The notes under the pieces: generated by a model
What the model was told of the DNA's origin: nothing
Databases searched by the model: none
What the model saw: only the letters and a program-made list of their open reading frames with translations
Made by a program: the position numbers and the translations under genes
Shown here: piece by piece, positions 34,689 to 44,050 of the stretch
Numbering within the stretch: position 1 is the first letter of the stretch
How the letters are laid out: every line of letters begins with the position of its first letter
Assembly (NCBI RefSeq): GCF_023509525.1
Contig: NZ_JAKNCJ010000002.1
Location: 310,001-374,000, forward strand
Source: Brachybacterium equifaecis
Lineage (GTDB): Bacteria > Actinomycetota > Actinomycetes > Actinomycetales > Dermabacteraceae
Direction of reading: 5' to 3'
Length of the DNA: 64,000 nucleotides

Positions 34689-35666
34689 TCACCTCCGCGG
34701 TCGCTGCCGCAGCAGCAGGACGATGAACACGGCGGCGCCGACGACCCCGAGGATGAGGGACACCGGGATCTCGAACGGCATGATGATCGTGCGCCCGATG
34801 AGGTCGCACACCGTCACCACCGCGATGCCCAGCAGGCACACCCACGGCAGGTTCGAGCGCAGGTCATCGCCGCGGAGCATCGAGACGATGTTCGGCACGA
34901 TCAGCCCGAGGAACGGCAGGTTGCCGACGACGACCGTCACCACCCCGGTCGCGATCGCGATGAGGCCCGTGCCGAGCAGCACGACCCGGCGATAGTCCAG
35001 GCCGATGTTCGTGGCGATCTCCTCGCCGAGCCCGGCGACGGTGAAGCGGTCGGCTGCGATGAACACGGCGATGACCACGACCAGCACCACCCACAGCACC
35101 TCGTACTGGCCCTTGATGACGGGGGTGAAGCTGCCGGCGAACCAGATGCCGAGCGTCTGGAGGGCATCGAACCGCAAGGCCACGTAGGTGGAGATCGAGG
35201 AGACGACCGCGCCGAGCATCAGCCCGATGATCGGCACGATCAGCGAGGAGCGCAGTCGCACCTGGCGCAGGAACAGGAAGAACACCATCGTGCCGGCGAA
35301 GGCGGCGAGGATCGCTCCGCCCATGGTCGCCAGCAGCCCGGCTCCGGGGAACAGGACCATCATCGCGATCAGCCCGAGACCCGCCCATTCGGTGGTGCCG
35401 GTGGTGGAGGGCTCGACGAACTTGTTCTGCGTGAGCAGCTGCATGACGAGCCCCGACATGGCCATCGCGGCGCCAGCGAGGACAAGCGCGATCGTGCGCG
35501 GGATGCGCGTGATCGCGAACATCTCGCGGCCGTCCTCGGCCCCGAAGACGTCGTAGACGCCGGTGACCAGGGAGAGTCCGAGCAGCACCAGCACTGCGAG
35601 GATCCCCAGCAGCAGCGACGGCTCGATGAGCCGCCGCTGCTGCTGGGTGGGGACTGCAGTGCTCAG
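34689..35666 (-). CDS. FecCD-type siderophore ABC permease, first subunit, probable CTG start
   Basis: Encodes about 325 residues with helices typical of FecD-type permeases (ITRIPRTIALVLAGAAMAMSGLVMQLL, GLGEEIATNIGLDYRRVVLLG, PNIVSMLRGDDLRSNLPW). The first ATG/GTG/TTG in frame is GTG 35594, which would remove part of the first helix (LLLGILAVLVLLGLSLVTG). CTG 35666 instead has GGAGG seven bases upstream and overlaps the preceding stop as CTGA, exactly like the ATGA overlaps elsewhere. It gives the normal family length. I therefore take CTG as the start. The choice is inference from spacing and protein length. Confidence 0.85.
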   Translation of the reverse strand: MSTAVPTQQQRRLIEPSLLLGILAVLVLLGLSLVTGVYDVFGAEDGREMFAITRIPRTIALVLAGAAMAMSGLVMQLLTQNKFVEPSTTGTTEWAGLGLIAMMVLFPGAGLLATMGGAILAAFAGTMVFFLFLRQVRLRSSLIVPIIGLMLGAVVSSISTYVALRFDALQTLGIWFAGSFTPVIKGQYEVLWVVLVVVIAVFIAADRFTVAGLGEEIATNIGLDYRRVVLLGTGLIAIATGVVTVVVGNLPFLGLIVPNIVSMLRGDDLRSNLPWVCLLGIAVVTVCDLIGRTIIMPFEIPVSLILGVVGAAVFIVLLLRQRPRR

Positions 35667-36706
35667 CGCTTCGCCTCCATGGCGTCGGCCAGGGAGTTCA
35701 GGAACTCGGTGTACGTCTGGATGCCTTCGTTGGTGTACGTGTCGGCGGGCATGTAGACGACGTTCCCCTGCTGCACGGCGGTGACGCCCTGCAGCGCGGC
35801 CGAGCCCGCGAGCACCTTGTCCGCGGGCTGGAACGCCGGGTCGTCGGCCGAGACGGCGGCGTCTCGATCCATCACCAGGATCCAGTCGGGGTTCGCCTCG
35901 GCGATCGCCTCGACGGAGACGTCATCGCCCTCGTGGTCATCGCTCTCGCCCTCGACCTCGAGCGCGGGGATGAGACCGAGCAGGGGGTAGAGCGGGCCGA
36001 TGGTGCGGCCGATGGTCGGCGCGATGAAGCCGAGCGTGCCGCCGGAGGAGTTGAGCGCCATGACGCGCTGCGCAGGGTCGTAGGCGGCCTTCGCCCGGGC
36101 GACGGCGGCGTCGAGCTCCTCGCCGAGCGTCGCGGCCTCGGACTCCTTGCCGAAGATCTGCCCGAGGACGCCGACGGCGCGCTTCAGCTCTGCATCCAGC
36201 GGCTCGTCCTCCAGAGGATCGAGCGTCACGAGCGCCGCATCGGGGGCGAGCTGCGCGAGCTGCTCCTGGTACTGGGCGAAGCGGCCGCCGTTGAGGATGA
36301 GGTCGGGCTCGGCGGCGACGACCGCCTCGAGATCGGGCTCGCGGTGGGTGCCGAGGTCGACGATCGACTCGTCATCGCGGTAGGCGATCGTAGAGGGCAT
36401 GAGCGCGCGCGGCGCGGCCGCGAGCGCGACGCCCCAGTCCGAGAGGGTCTCGAACAGGCGGTTGTCGGTGGCGACCACGGACTTCGGGGGGACGGCGACC
36501 GTGACGGATCCGGTGTTGTCCTCGACGGTGACAGTGCCCGCTGCAGAGGCGGAGCCGCCGGCGTCGCTGCCGCCCGAGGCGGCGCTGTCGGAGTCGGAGG
36601 TGCACGCGGCGAGCGCCAGGCTCAGGAATCCGGCGGTGCCGACGAGGGCGCTGCGACGCGTGAGTCCTCGGCGGCGAGCCGGGAGAGGGCGGAGGAGATC
36701 GGACAT
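35663..36706 (-). CDS. iron-siderophore substrate-binding lipoprotein
   Basis: A 347-residue periplasmic-binding-protein-like lipoprotein. It has a twin-Arg N-terminus (RRRGLTRRSALVGTAG) and lipobox LALAAC near residue 35. The two-lobe FepB/YclQ fold is indicated by EDNTGSVTVAVPPKSVVATDNRLFETL, EAVVAAEPDLILNGGR and IAEANPDWILVMDRDAAV. AAAGGG lies six bases before ATG 36706. A DtxR-type box upstream indicates iron repression of the whole importer. The siderophore type cannot be told from sequence. Confidence 0.93.
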   Translation of the reverse strand: MSDLLRPLPARRRGLTRRSALVGTAGFLSLALAACTSDSDSAASGGSDAGGSASAAGTVTVEDNTGSVTVAVPPKSVVATDNRLFETLSDWGVALAAAPRALMPSTIAYRDDESIVDLGTHREPDLEAVVAAEPDLILNGGRFAQYQEQLAQLAPDAALVTLDPLEDEPLDAELKRAVGVLGQIFGKESEAATLGEELDAAVARAKAAYDPAQRVMALNSSGGTLGFIAPTIGRTIGPLYPLLGLIPALEVEGESDDHEGDDVSVEAIAEANPDWILVMDRDAAVSADDPAFQPADKVLAGSAALQGVTAVQQGNVVYMPADTYTNEGIQTYTEFLNSLADAMEAKR

Positions 36707-36805
36707 GGGCATCCCTTTCACAGAGGCGACGACCCGGGGTGGCCGGGTCGCGGGGGTGCTCGGTGGGCGACCCGAACAGGCGGTGCAACTGCCCGCGGAA
36801 TTTCG

Positions 36806-36824
36806 CAAGGCATGCCTAACCTAA
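36806..36824 (-). promoter_or_regulatory. DtxR/IdeR-type iron box
   Basis: On the minus strand TTAGGTTAGGCATGCCTTG matches the 19-base DtxR consensus (TWAGGTTAGSCTWACCTWA) at 16 positions. It is 100 bp before the binding-protein start and directly upstream of the operon. Confidence 0.8.
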
Positions 36825-36885
36825 TCCGAACCGCTGGGATCTCCAAGTGACGTTCGTCCCGCCAGCGTCAGATCGAGATGCGCGA

Positions 36886-36913
36886 GACCCCCGGAGCAGA
36901 GGTTCCGGGGGTC
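36886..36913. terminator. hairpin between GNAT and siderophore operon
   Basis: GACCCCCGGA and TCCGGGGGTC form a perfect 10-bp stem around 8 bases. It lies downstream of the minus-strand GNAT gene (stop at 36964) and probably terminates the guaB3-GNAT transcript. Confidence 0.7.
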
Positions 36914-36963
36914 GGCGGCACGGAGCGCGAGAAGCGTCTGTCAGAGATGAGCGGCCGGGCCCA

Positions 36964-37539
36964 TCAGGCCTGGGCAGAGGCCCGGAGGCGCGCCTCGAGC
37001 CCGTCGCGCACACCGGGCCACTCGCTCTCCAGGATCGAGAAGTAGTCGGCGTCGGCGACGGTGCCGTCGGCCGCGCGGCGGAAGCGGCGCAGGGTGCCCT
37101 CGAAGGTCGCACCGAGCTTCAGGATCGCGGCGCGGGAGCGGGCGTTGCGGTGATCGCAGCGCAGGGCGACGCGCCCGACGCCGAGCTCGCCGAAGGCGTG
37201 GTCGAGCAGGAGCAGCTTGCACGTGGGGTTCACGGCGCTCCCCCACGCCTCGCGCGCATAGATCGTGTGGCCGATCTCGACCTTCAGTCCGGGGACGAGA
37301 TCGTAGAGCGTGGTGCGGCCGACGAGCCGGCCGTCCTGCTCGACCGCGAAGGCGAGCTGCGCGGGGGCCTCGATCAGCGTGCCGAGGTGCTCGGCCATCG
37401 CCTCGTCGGTCGCGGGCAGCGGGACCGACATCCCCGCCCAGCTCTCCTCGTCCACGAGCGCGCGGAACGCGGAGGCGTCCTCGCGCGCGAGCGGGCGCAG
37501 CACGATCGCGCCGCGCTGCAGGCGCAGGTCGTGCTTCAC
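36964..37539 (-). CDS. GNAT acetyltransferase (RimJ/RimL-like)
   Basis: 191 residues. The order of blocks is that of RimJ/RimL-type transferases: IVLRPLAREDASAFRAL, VEIGHTIYAREAWGSAVNPTCKLLLLDHAF, ALRCDHRNARSRAAILKLGATFEGTLRR and a C-terminal DADYFSILESEW. Substrate unknown; such enzymes acetylate protein N-termini or small amines. GTG 37539 overlaps the guaB3 stop (GTGA). Confidence 0.88.
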   Translation of the reverse strand: MKHDLRLQRGAIVLRPLAREDASAFRALVDEESWAGMSVPLPATDEAMAEHLGTLIEAPAQLAFAVEQDGRLVGRTTLYDLVPGLKVEIGHTIYAREAWGSAVNPTCKLLLLDHAFGELGVGRVALRCDHRNARSRAAILKLGATFEGTLRRFRRAADGTVADADYFSILESEWPGVRDGLEARLRASAQA

Positions 37540-38645
37540 GCGGAGGTGACGACCTCGACGCGCTGGAACTCCTTGAGGTCCAGGTAGCCGGTCGTCGCCA
37601 TCGCGTGGCGAAGGGCGCCGATGAGGTTGGTGGTGCCGTCGGCCGCGAGCCCCGGGCCGAACAGGATCTGCTCGAGCGGGGCGGCGGTGCCGACCTCCAC
37701 GCGGTGCCCGCGCGGCAGGGTCTGATGGTGCGCCTCGCTGCCCCAGTGGAAGCCCCGGCCCGGCGCCTCCTCAGCGCGAGCGAGAGCGGCGCCGACCATG
37801 AGCCCGTCGGCCCCGCAGGCGATCGCCTTGACGAGATCGCCGGACTTCCCGAGGCCGCCGTCGGCGATGACGTGCACGTAGCGGCCGCCGGACTCGTCCA
37901 TGTAGTCGCGGCGCGCCGCGGCGACGTCGGCCACGGCGGTCGCCAGCGGCACCGAGATCCCGAGGGTCTCGCGAGTGGTGTGCGAGGCGCCGCCGCCGAA
38001 GCCGACGAGCACGCCCGCCGCACCCGTGCGCATCAGGTGCAGGGCGGCGGTGTAGGTCGCGCAGCCGCCGACGATAACCGGGACGTCGAGCTCGTAGATG
38101 AAGCGCTTGAGGTTCAGGGGCTCGCGGTCGCTCGAGACGTGCTCCGCGGAGACGGTCGTGCCGCGGATGACGAACAGGTCCACCCCGGCGTCGACGACGG
38201 TCTTCCAGTGCTCCTGCGTGCGCTGGGGGGAGAGCGAGCCGGCGACGGTGACGCCGGCGTCGCGGACCTCGCGGATGCGCTGGGTGATCAGCTCGGGGCG
38301 GATCGGCGCGGCGTAGGCCTCGCGCAGCACCTCTACGACGTCCTCCTCGGAGGCGGTGGTGATGCGCTCGAGCTGCGCGGTCGGATCCTCGTGTCGGGTC
38401 CAGAGGCCCTCGAGATCGAGCACGCCGAGCCCGCCGGCCTTGCCGAGGGCGATCGCGGTGGCCGGGGAGACGACCGAGTCCATGGGCGCCGCGAAGATCG
38501 GGATGTCGAAGTGGTAGGCGTCGACCTGCCACTCGGTGGAGACGTCCTCCGGGTCGCGGGTGCGGCGCGAGGGCACCACTGCCACATCATCGAAGCTGTA
38601 ACCCCGGCGTCCCCGCTTGTTGCGGCCGATCTCGATCTCGCTCAT
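37536..38645 (-). CDS. guaB3: GuaB3-type IMP dehydrogenase-related protein
   Basis: 369 residues with the IMPDH barrel (YSFDDVAVVPSRRTRDP, FAAPMDSVVSPATAIALGKAGGLGVLDLEG, VHVIADGGLGKSGDLVKAIACGADGLMVG) but no CBS domains. The catalytic Cys loop of true IMPDH (GPGSICTTR) is replaced by GFGGGASHTTR, so the Cys is missing. GuaB3 is an actinobacterial paralogue, and related proteins have been linked to GMP reductase-like activity. A true guaB is at 41076-42575. The start is ATG 38645 behind GGAGGGG. Confidence 0.92.
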   Translation of the reverse strand: MSEIEIGRNKRGRRGYSFDDVAVVPSRRTRDPEDVSTEWQVDAYHFDIPIFAAPMDSVVSPATAIALGKAGGLGVLDLEGLWTRHEDPTAQLERITTASEEDVVEVLREAYAAPIRPELITQRIREVRDAGVTVAGSLSPQRTQEHWKTVVDAGVDLFVIRGTTVSAEHVSSDREPLNLKRFIYELDVPVIVGGCATYTAALHLMRTGAAGVLVGFGGGASHTTRETLGISVPLATAVADVAAARRDYMDESGGRYVHVIADGGLGKSGDLVKAIACGADGLMVGAALARAEEAPGRGFHWGSEAHHQTLPRGHRVEVGTAAPLEQILFGPGLAADGTTNLIGALRHAMATTGYLDLKEFQRVEVVTSA

Positions 38646-38694
38646 CACCCCTCCACTCTACCTGCGACGCTTCCGCCAGCCCTGGCCCGGTCGC

Positions 38695-39423
38695 TCAGAG
38701 CGGCCAGGTCAGGGGGACGTCGGCCGGCTTCCCGCGCGAACGCAGGTAGTCGTTGAAGTTCTCGGCCCAGGCGCGGTGCCAGGCGATCTGCTCCTGGTGC
38801 AGGCCCGCCAGCGGGGATTCCGCCACGCGCGGGTGCGCGGCAGCGATCGCGCGCAGCACGTCGATCGTCGCGGAGACGTCCACATCCGCGGTGTGCATGG
38901 TGCCGTCGGTCTGCACACCGTAGTGCGCCATGACGTCGCCGAGGGTGCGCTTGCCCTTGCGATAGCGGTCCACGCCGCGATCGATCACCAGCGGGTCGAG
39001 CACCGGGGCGATGTCATGGCCGAGGCGCTCGGCGAGAGTCGGCAGGCCCAGGCGCCGCAGCTCGTTCTCCAGGATCGCGAGGTCGAACCCGCCGTTGAAC
39101 GCGACGATCGGGACGTCCTTCCCGAGGGCCTCCGCGAGGAGGGAGGCGACCTCGTCGAGCGCGTCGGCGCTGCGCATCCCGTGCTCGCGCGCGTGGGCGG
39201 TGCTGATCCCGTGCACGCGCTGGGCTGCCTGCGGGATCTCCATCTCCGGGTCGATCAGCCAGGTCGCCACGGTCTCGTTCTCCCGGCCGGGGCCGACGGA
39301 GTGCACGAGCGCCGCGGTGACGATGCGGTCGCGGGTGACGTCGGTGCCGGTCGTCTCCGTGTCGAAGCCGAGGAGGGGCGATTCGATCCAGCTGCCAGGT
39401 GCGGAGGTGCGGGTTGCGCTCAT
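38695..39423 (-). CDS. DnaQ-like 3'-5' exonuclease (DEDDh)
   Basis: A 242-residue exonuclease domain: ExoI LLGFDTETTGTDVTRDRIVTAALV, ExoII VAFNGGFDLAILENELRRLG, ExoIII HTADVDVSATIDVLRAI. These provide the DEDD residues for two metal ions. Related actinobacterial proteins are named DNA polymerase III epsilon-like, but a role in proofreading or repair is not shown. ATG 39423 follows TACAGT by 7 bases, so it is probably leaderless. Confidence 0.9.
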   Translation of the reverse strand: MSATRTSAPGSWIESPLLGFDTETTGTDVTRDRIVTAALVHSVGPGRENETVATWLIDPEMEIPQAAQRVHGISTAHAREHGMRSADALDEVASLLAEALGKDVPIVAFNGGFDLAILENELRRLGLPTLAERLGHDIAPVLDPLVIDRGVDRYRKGKRTLGDVMAHYGVQTDGTMHTADVDVSATIDVLRAIAAAHPRVAESPLAGLHQEQIAWHRAWAENFNDYLRSRGKPADVPLTWPL

Positions 39424-39430
39424 GGGAGCC

Positions 39431-39436
39431 ACTGTA
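39431..39436 (-). promoter_or_regulatory. -10 box of leaderless exonuclease gene
   Basis: TACAGT, 7 bases before ATG 39423. Confidence 0.5.
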
Positions 39437-39559
39437 GGCGGACCCTCCGACAGTCGAGCCGGGCCGCGGGGCCCGCGGGCGCGCGGATAGGATCGTCCTT
39501 CGCACCGGACAGAGCGGGCATCACGGATGCCGGCGGTCCCCCGGCCGAGAGGACACCCG

Positions 39560-40711
39560 ATGGCAGAGCCCGAGCACGGCCGCGTGCCAGGCAGCCCGGC
39601 AGATCCCTCGGATGTCCCTGCCCCTGCCAACACCCCCGCGCCGGCTCCCGCCCCCTCCCCTGCCGACGACCTCGCCGATGAGAGCGCCGTGCGGGCGGCG
39701 CGCTGGCGCCAGCCCCTCTGGGGCGACGGCCCGGTGGACGCGTGGGGCACGGCTTCTGCCGACGAGTCGACGGTCGGGCCGGAGCTTCCGGCGGAGCCCG
39801 ACGTCAACCCCGCCGGGCATCCCAGCACCGACTCCACCGGAGATTCGGAGTTCGAGAACCGTGCCGACGGCGCGGCCAGCGCGGCTGCCCCTGCGGCGAC
39901 AGCCTCCGACGACGTGATGGAATCGCGAGTCCTGCGCTGGGTCGGGACGCCGATCGCGCCACTCGCGCAGGAGCGGGCAGAGGCTGAGACGGATGTGGAT
40001 GCACATTCGGGTTCGGAAGCAGAAGCGGAAGCGATAGCGGCAGCGGACGCGGTTCTCGAGACTGCCCCTGCGACCCCACTGCAGGCACCGCCTCGCGCCC
40101 TCGTGCCCCCGACGCCGTCGGCCGCCTCCCCCACGGGCCGACCCCCGGCCGGGCCTGTCCCCACCGCGGTGCCCGCCGCCTCATCGGCCCCCTCCCTCGC
40201 CGAGGCCACCCAGTCATGGGGACCGCGCATCCTGGCTGCAGCACTGCTGGCGACCGGGCTCGGGACGCTGCTCGCCCTGCTGGTGCTCGGCGGGGCGATC
40301 GGAACTCAGGCCTCCGCCAAGCTCTCGCCGATGCAGGAGATCACCGCCGGACAGCCTGCCGCGATCGGGCCAGGGCGCTACGCGGTCCTCGCCTTCTCCT
40401 CGGACGAGACCGCGCGCGCGTGCACCGTCGACGCTCCTGGCGCGGCTTCGGAGGAGACCCTCTTCCACGTCACGATCGGGCGCACCCAGTACCGCACGCT
40501 CGAGGTGATCCGCGCCGGCGACCCCACGACCCTCATCGTCACCTGCGGCGATGCTCCCTCGGCACTGCGCCTCACCCGCATGTCCGTGTGGCCAGGGGTG
40601 GCGGTGCGCCTCCTCATGCTCGCCGCAGGCCTCGCCCTGCTCGCCTCGGGCGCGGCGCTGCTGGGCGCGCTGCGACCCCTGCGGCCGGCTCTCGAGCGGC
40701 TGCGGCGCTGA
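39560..40711 (+). CDS. acidic, Ala/Pro-rich bitopic membrane protein of unknown function
   Basis: 383 residues. The first 225 are low-complexity and acidic to Pro-rich (probably cytosolic, with RWRQPLWGDGPVDAWG near residue 50). A helix follows (about 230-255), then an exposed domain of about 90 residues with two cysteines (ETARACTVDAPG and TLIVTCGDAP) that could form a disulfide, and a second helix near the end. I do not recognise the family. GAGAGGA precedes ATG 39560, and TAGGAT at 39488-39493 may be the -10 box. Confidence 0.85.
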   Translation: MAEPEHGRVPGSPADPSDVPAPANTPAPAPAPSPADDLADESAVRAARWRQPLWGDGPVDAWGTASADESTVGPELPAEPDVNPAGHPSTDSTGDSEFENRADGAASAAAPAATASDDVMESRVLRWVGTPIAPLAQERAEAETDVDAHSGSEAEAEAIAAADAVLETAPATPLQAPPRALVPPTPSAASPTGRPPAGPVPTAVPAASSAPSLAEATQSWGPRILAAALLATGLGTLLALLVLGGAIGTQASAKLSPMQEITAGQPAAIGPGRYAVLAFSSDETARACTVDAPGAASEETLFHVTIGRTQYRTLEVIRAGDPTTLIVTCGDAPSALRLTRMSVWPGVAVRLLMLAAGLALLASGAALLGALRPLRPALERLRR

Positions 40712-40780
40712 GCCGCTGGCGAGCCGCGCTGCTCGCGCCTCCAAGGCCCCCCGCTGTCGGCCCCGCCCAGATCAGGCCAG

Positions 40781-40827
40781 CGAGATCGCCTTTTCGTGCC
40801 AGATAGTGGCACAGAAAGGCGGTCTCG
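40781..40827. repeat. 47-nt palindrome, copy 1 of 3
   Basis: Layout 5+15+7+15+5: outer CGAGA/TCTCG, stem TCGCCTTTTCGTGCC with GGCACAGAAAGGCGG (two G-T pairs, one C-A mismatch), loop AGATAGT. It lies between convergent genes. Confidence 0.92.
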
Positions 40828-40884
40828 CGAACGCGCACCGGCTGCAGAGCACCGCGCGCGAGGCGGAGCTGACCGCAGGTGACG

Positions 40885-40931
40885 CGACACCGACGTCCTG
40901 TTCCACTTTCTGGAACAGGACGTCGGTCTCG
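40885..40931. repeat. 47-nt palindrome, copy 2 of 3
   Basis: Same length and layout: outer CGACA/TCTCG (one mismatch), stem CCGACGTCCTGTTCC fully paired with GGAACAGGACGTCGG, loop ACTTTCT. The stem sequence differs from copies 1 and 3, but pairing is kept. Confidence 0.92.
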
Positions 40932-40976
40932 CGGGGAATGCCGGGGCCGACGGCGGTGGCAGCGGCCCGCATGCAA

Positions 40977-41023
40977 CGAGATCGTGATCCTGTGCCAGTT
41001 CTTGGCACAGGATCACGATCTCG
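40977..41023. repeat. 47-nt palindrome, copy 3 of 3
   Basis: Outer CGAGA/TCTCG, stem TCGTGATCCTGTGCC fully paired with GGCACAGGATCACGA, loop AGTTCTT. It ends 53 bases from the guaB stop. No T tract follows any copy. Confidence 0.92.
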
Positions 41024-41075
41024 TAGGAAGGAGGCTCAGCCGCTCAGCCGCCCAGCCGCTCAGCCGCGCAGCCGC

Positions 41076-42587
<1,512 letters not shown>

Positions 42588-42727
42588 CTCGGCGGTGCAG
42601 GGCGGGGGCAGTCCCGCAGGCGTGGGACTGCGCACGTCGGCGCGCGCTTTCGGGGGCCGACGGCATCGCCGCCCGTCAGCCCCGGCATCGAGAGGGCCGA
42701 CGGGCCCTGCGCGCGCCGCCTCCGCTC

Positions 42728-44050
42728 TCAGCGCGGCTGGCTGACCCGCCGCCACTCGGGCGAGGTCGCCAGGTGCGCGAGGGCGAGCCCGAGGGCCGCG
42801 GCGAGCACCACCTGGATCGCCTCCTGGAGCTGGAGCACGGCGCCGATCAGATCGCCGGTGTTCAGCAGGGCGTAGGAGGCGTACATCGCGAAGCCGGGGA
42901 TCATGATGACGACCGCGGGCACGGAGATCGCGGTGCGGGGCAGGCGCCAGGCGCGGGCCGCCGCGTAGCTCGCCGCGCCGACGAGCACGGTCGCCAGCAG
43001 CGTCGCGAGCTGCACGGGGATCTGGGCCTCCGTCATCACGAAGCGCAGCGAGTTCGCGACCACGGACACTCCCCCGGCCAGCAGCGCGATCCGCAGCGGC
43101 GAGTTGAAGATGACCGCGAAGCCGACGACGCCCACGAGGGTGGCGAGCGCCCGCAGCACCAGCTCGAGCGCGGGGTCGAGGGCGAGCTGCGAGGCGGGCG
43201 CGCCGGCGGCCCCGGCCACCAGTCCCGTCACCCAGATGCTCGCGGCCGCTCCCGCGAGCATCAGCGCCGAGTAGGCGAGCCGGGCGATGCCCGCGGCGTA
43301 GTCGGCCCGCACGAGGTCGAGGATCCCTGTGATCATCGGGAAGCCGGGCACGACGAAGAGGACGGCTGCGACGTACCCCGCCAGGTGCGCCCCGTCCAGC
43401 CAGCCGAGCGCCGTCGGCACGCTCACCACCAGCAGATACAGGCCGGAGGCGAGCAGCGCGGCGATCACGGTGATGAGGAAGTGGTTCCAGGAGCGCTGCT
43501 GGAGGCGCCGCCGCACGGCCTGCCCGATCCCTGCGCCGACGAAGGCCCCGGCCATCTCCACCCAGCCGCCCTGGTTCAGGAACGCGAACGCCGCGCAGGC
43601 GAGCGCCGCGGCCAGCGCGTTCACGAGCGGTCCGTACAGCGGCCCGCGCGCACGGATCGCGTCGAGGCCCTCGAGGATCTCGCCGGCGCGGACGCCCGGG
43701 CGCAGGTCCTCGACGAGTCGCTGGGTGCGCGTCATCCGGTCGACGTCGACGCCGACGTGGCCCGGCTGCGTGATCCGTGTGCGATACCGGCCGTCGAGGG
43801 TGGCGGTCGCGGTGATGTCGCTGAAGGTCACGATCGAGTCGAAGGAGTCCAGGCCCAGCGCCCGCGCCGTGCGGGCCATCGCGACCTTCACCCGGTAGGA
43901 GGCCATGCCGCTGGAGAGCAGGACGCTGCCGACCTCCGCCGCCGCCTCCGAGCGGACGGTGAGGGAGTCGGCGACGGGGATGGGGCTCGTCGTCGTGGGG
44001 ACGGCGGTCTCTGCGGCGGGCGACTCCGCCCCGCTCTCGCGCGGGCTCAT
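42728..44050 (-). CDS. ThrE-type threonine/serine exporter
   Basis: A 440-residue fused ThrE (DUF1212 + DUF3815) protein. A cytosolic N-terminal half contains SVLLSSGMASYRVKVAMARTARALG and DSIVTFSDITATATLDG, and about ten membrane helices follow (FVVPGFPMITGILDLVRADY, VVIMIPGFAMYASYALLN). Corynebacterium ThrE exports threonine and serine by proton antiport. ATG 44050 overlaps the upstream stop. It is the last gene of four overlapping genes. Confidence 0.9.
   Translation of the reverse strand: MSPRESGAESPAAETAVPTTTSPIPVADSLTVRSEAAAEVGSVLLSSGMASYRVKVAMARTARALGLDSFDSIVTFSDITATATLDGRYRTRITQPGHVGVDVDRMTRTQRLVEDLRPGVRAGEILEGLDAIRARGPLYGPLVNALAAALACAAFAFLNQGGWVEMAGAFVGAGIGQAVRRRLQQRSWNHFLITVIAALLASGLYLLVVSVPTALGWLDGAHLAGYVAAVLFVVPGFPMITGILDLVRADYAAGIARLAYSALMLAGAAASIWVTGLVAGAAGAPASQLALDPALELVLRALATLVGVVGFAVIFNSPLRIALLAGGVSVVANSLRFVMTEAQIPVQLATLLATVLVGAASYAAARAWRLPRTAISVPAVVIMIPGFAMYASYALLNTGDLIGAVLQLQEAIQVVLAAALGLALAHLATSPEWRRVSQPR

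Larger units (their letters stand above)
40712..41075. other. 364-bp intergenic region holding three hairpins
   Basis: Lies between the convergent membrane-protein and guaB genes. Besides the three palindromes I see no gene. The last 50 bases contain a run of GCCGCYCAGC-like direct repeats next to the guaB stop. Confidence 0.7.

Noticed and set aside
35594-35596. GTG as permease start
   Set aside because: It would delete half of the first helix and leave a 72-base gap without any ribosome site. The CTG with GGAGG fits better.
40781-41023. Short repeat array resembling CRISPR
   Set aside because: Only three units, each fully palindromic over 47 nt, with stems that differ in sequence. CRISPR repeats are identical with variable spacers, and no cas gene is near.
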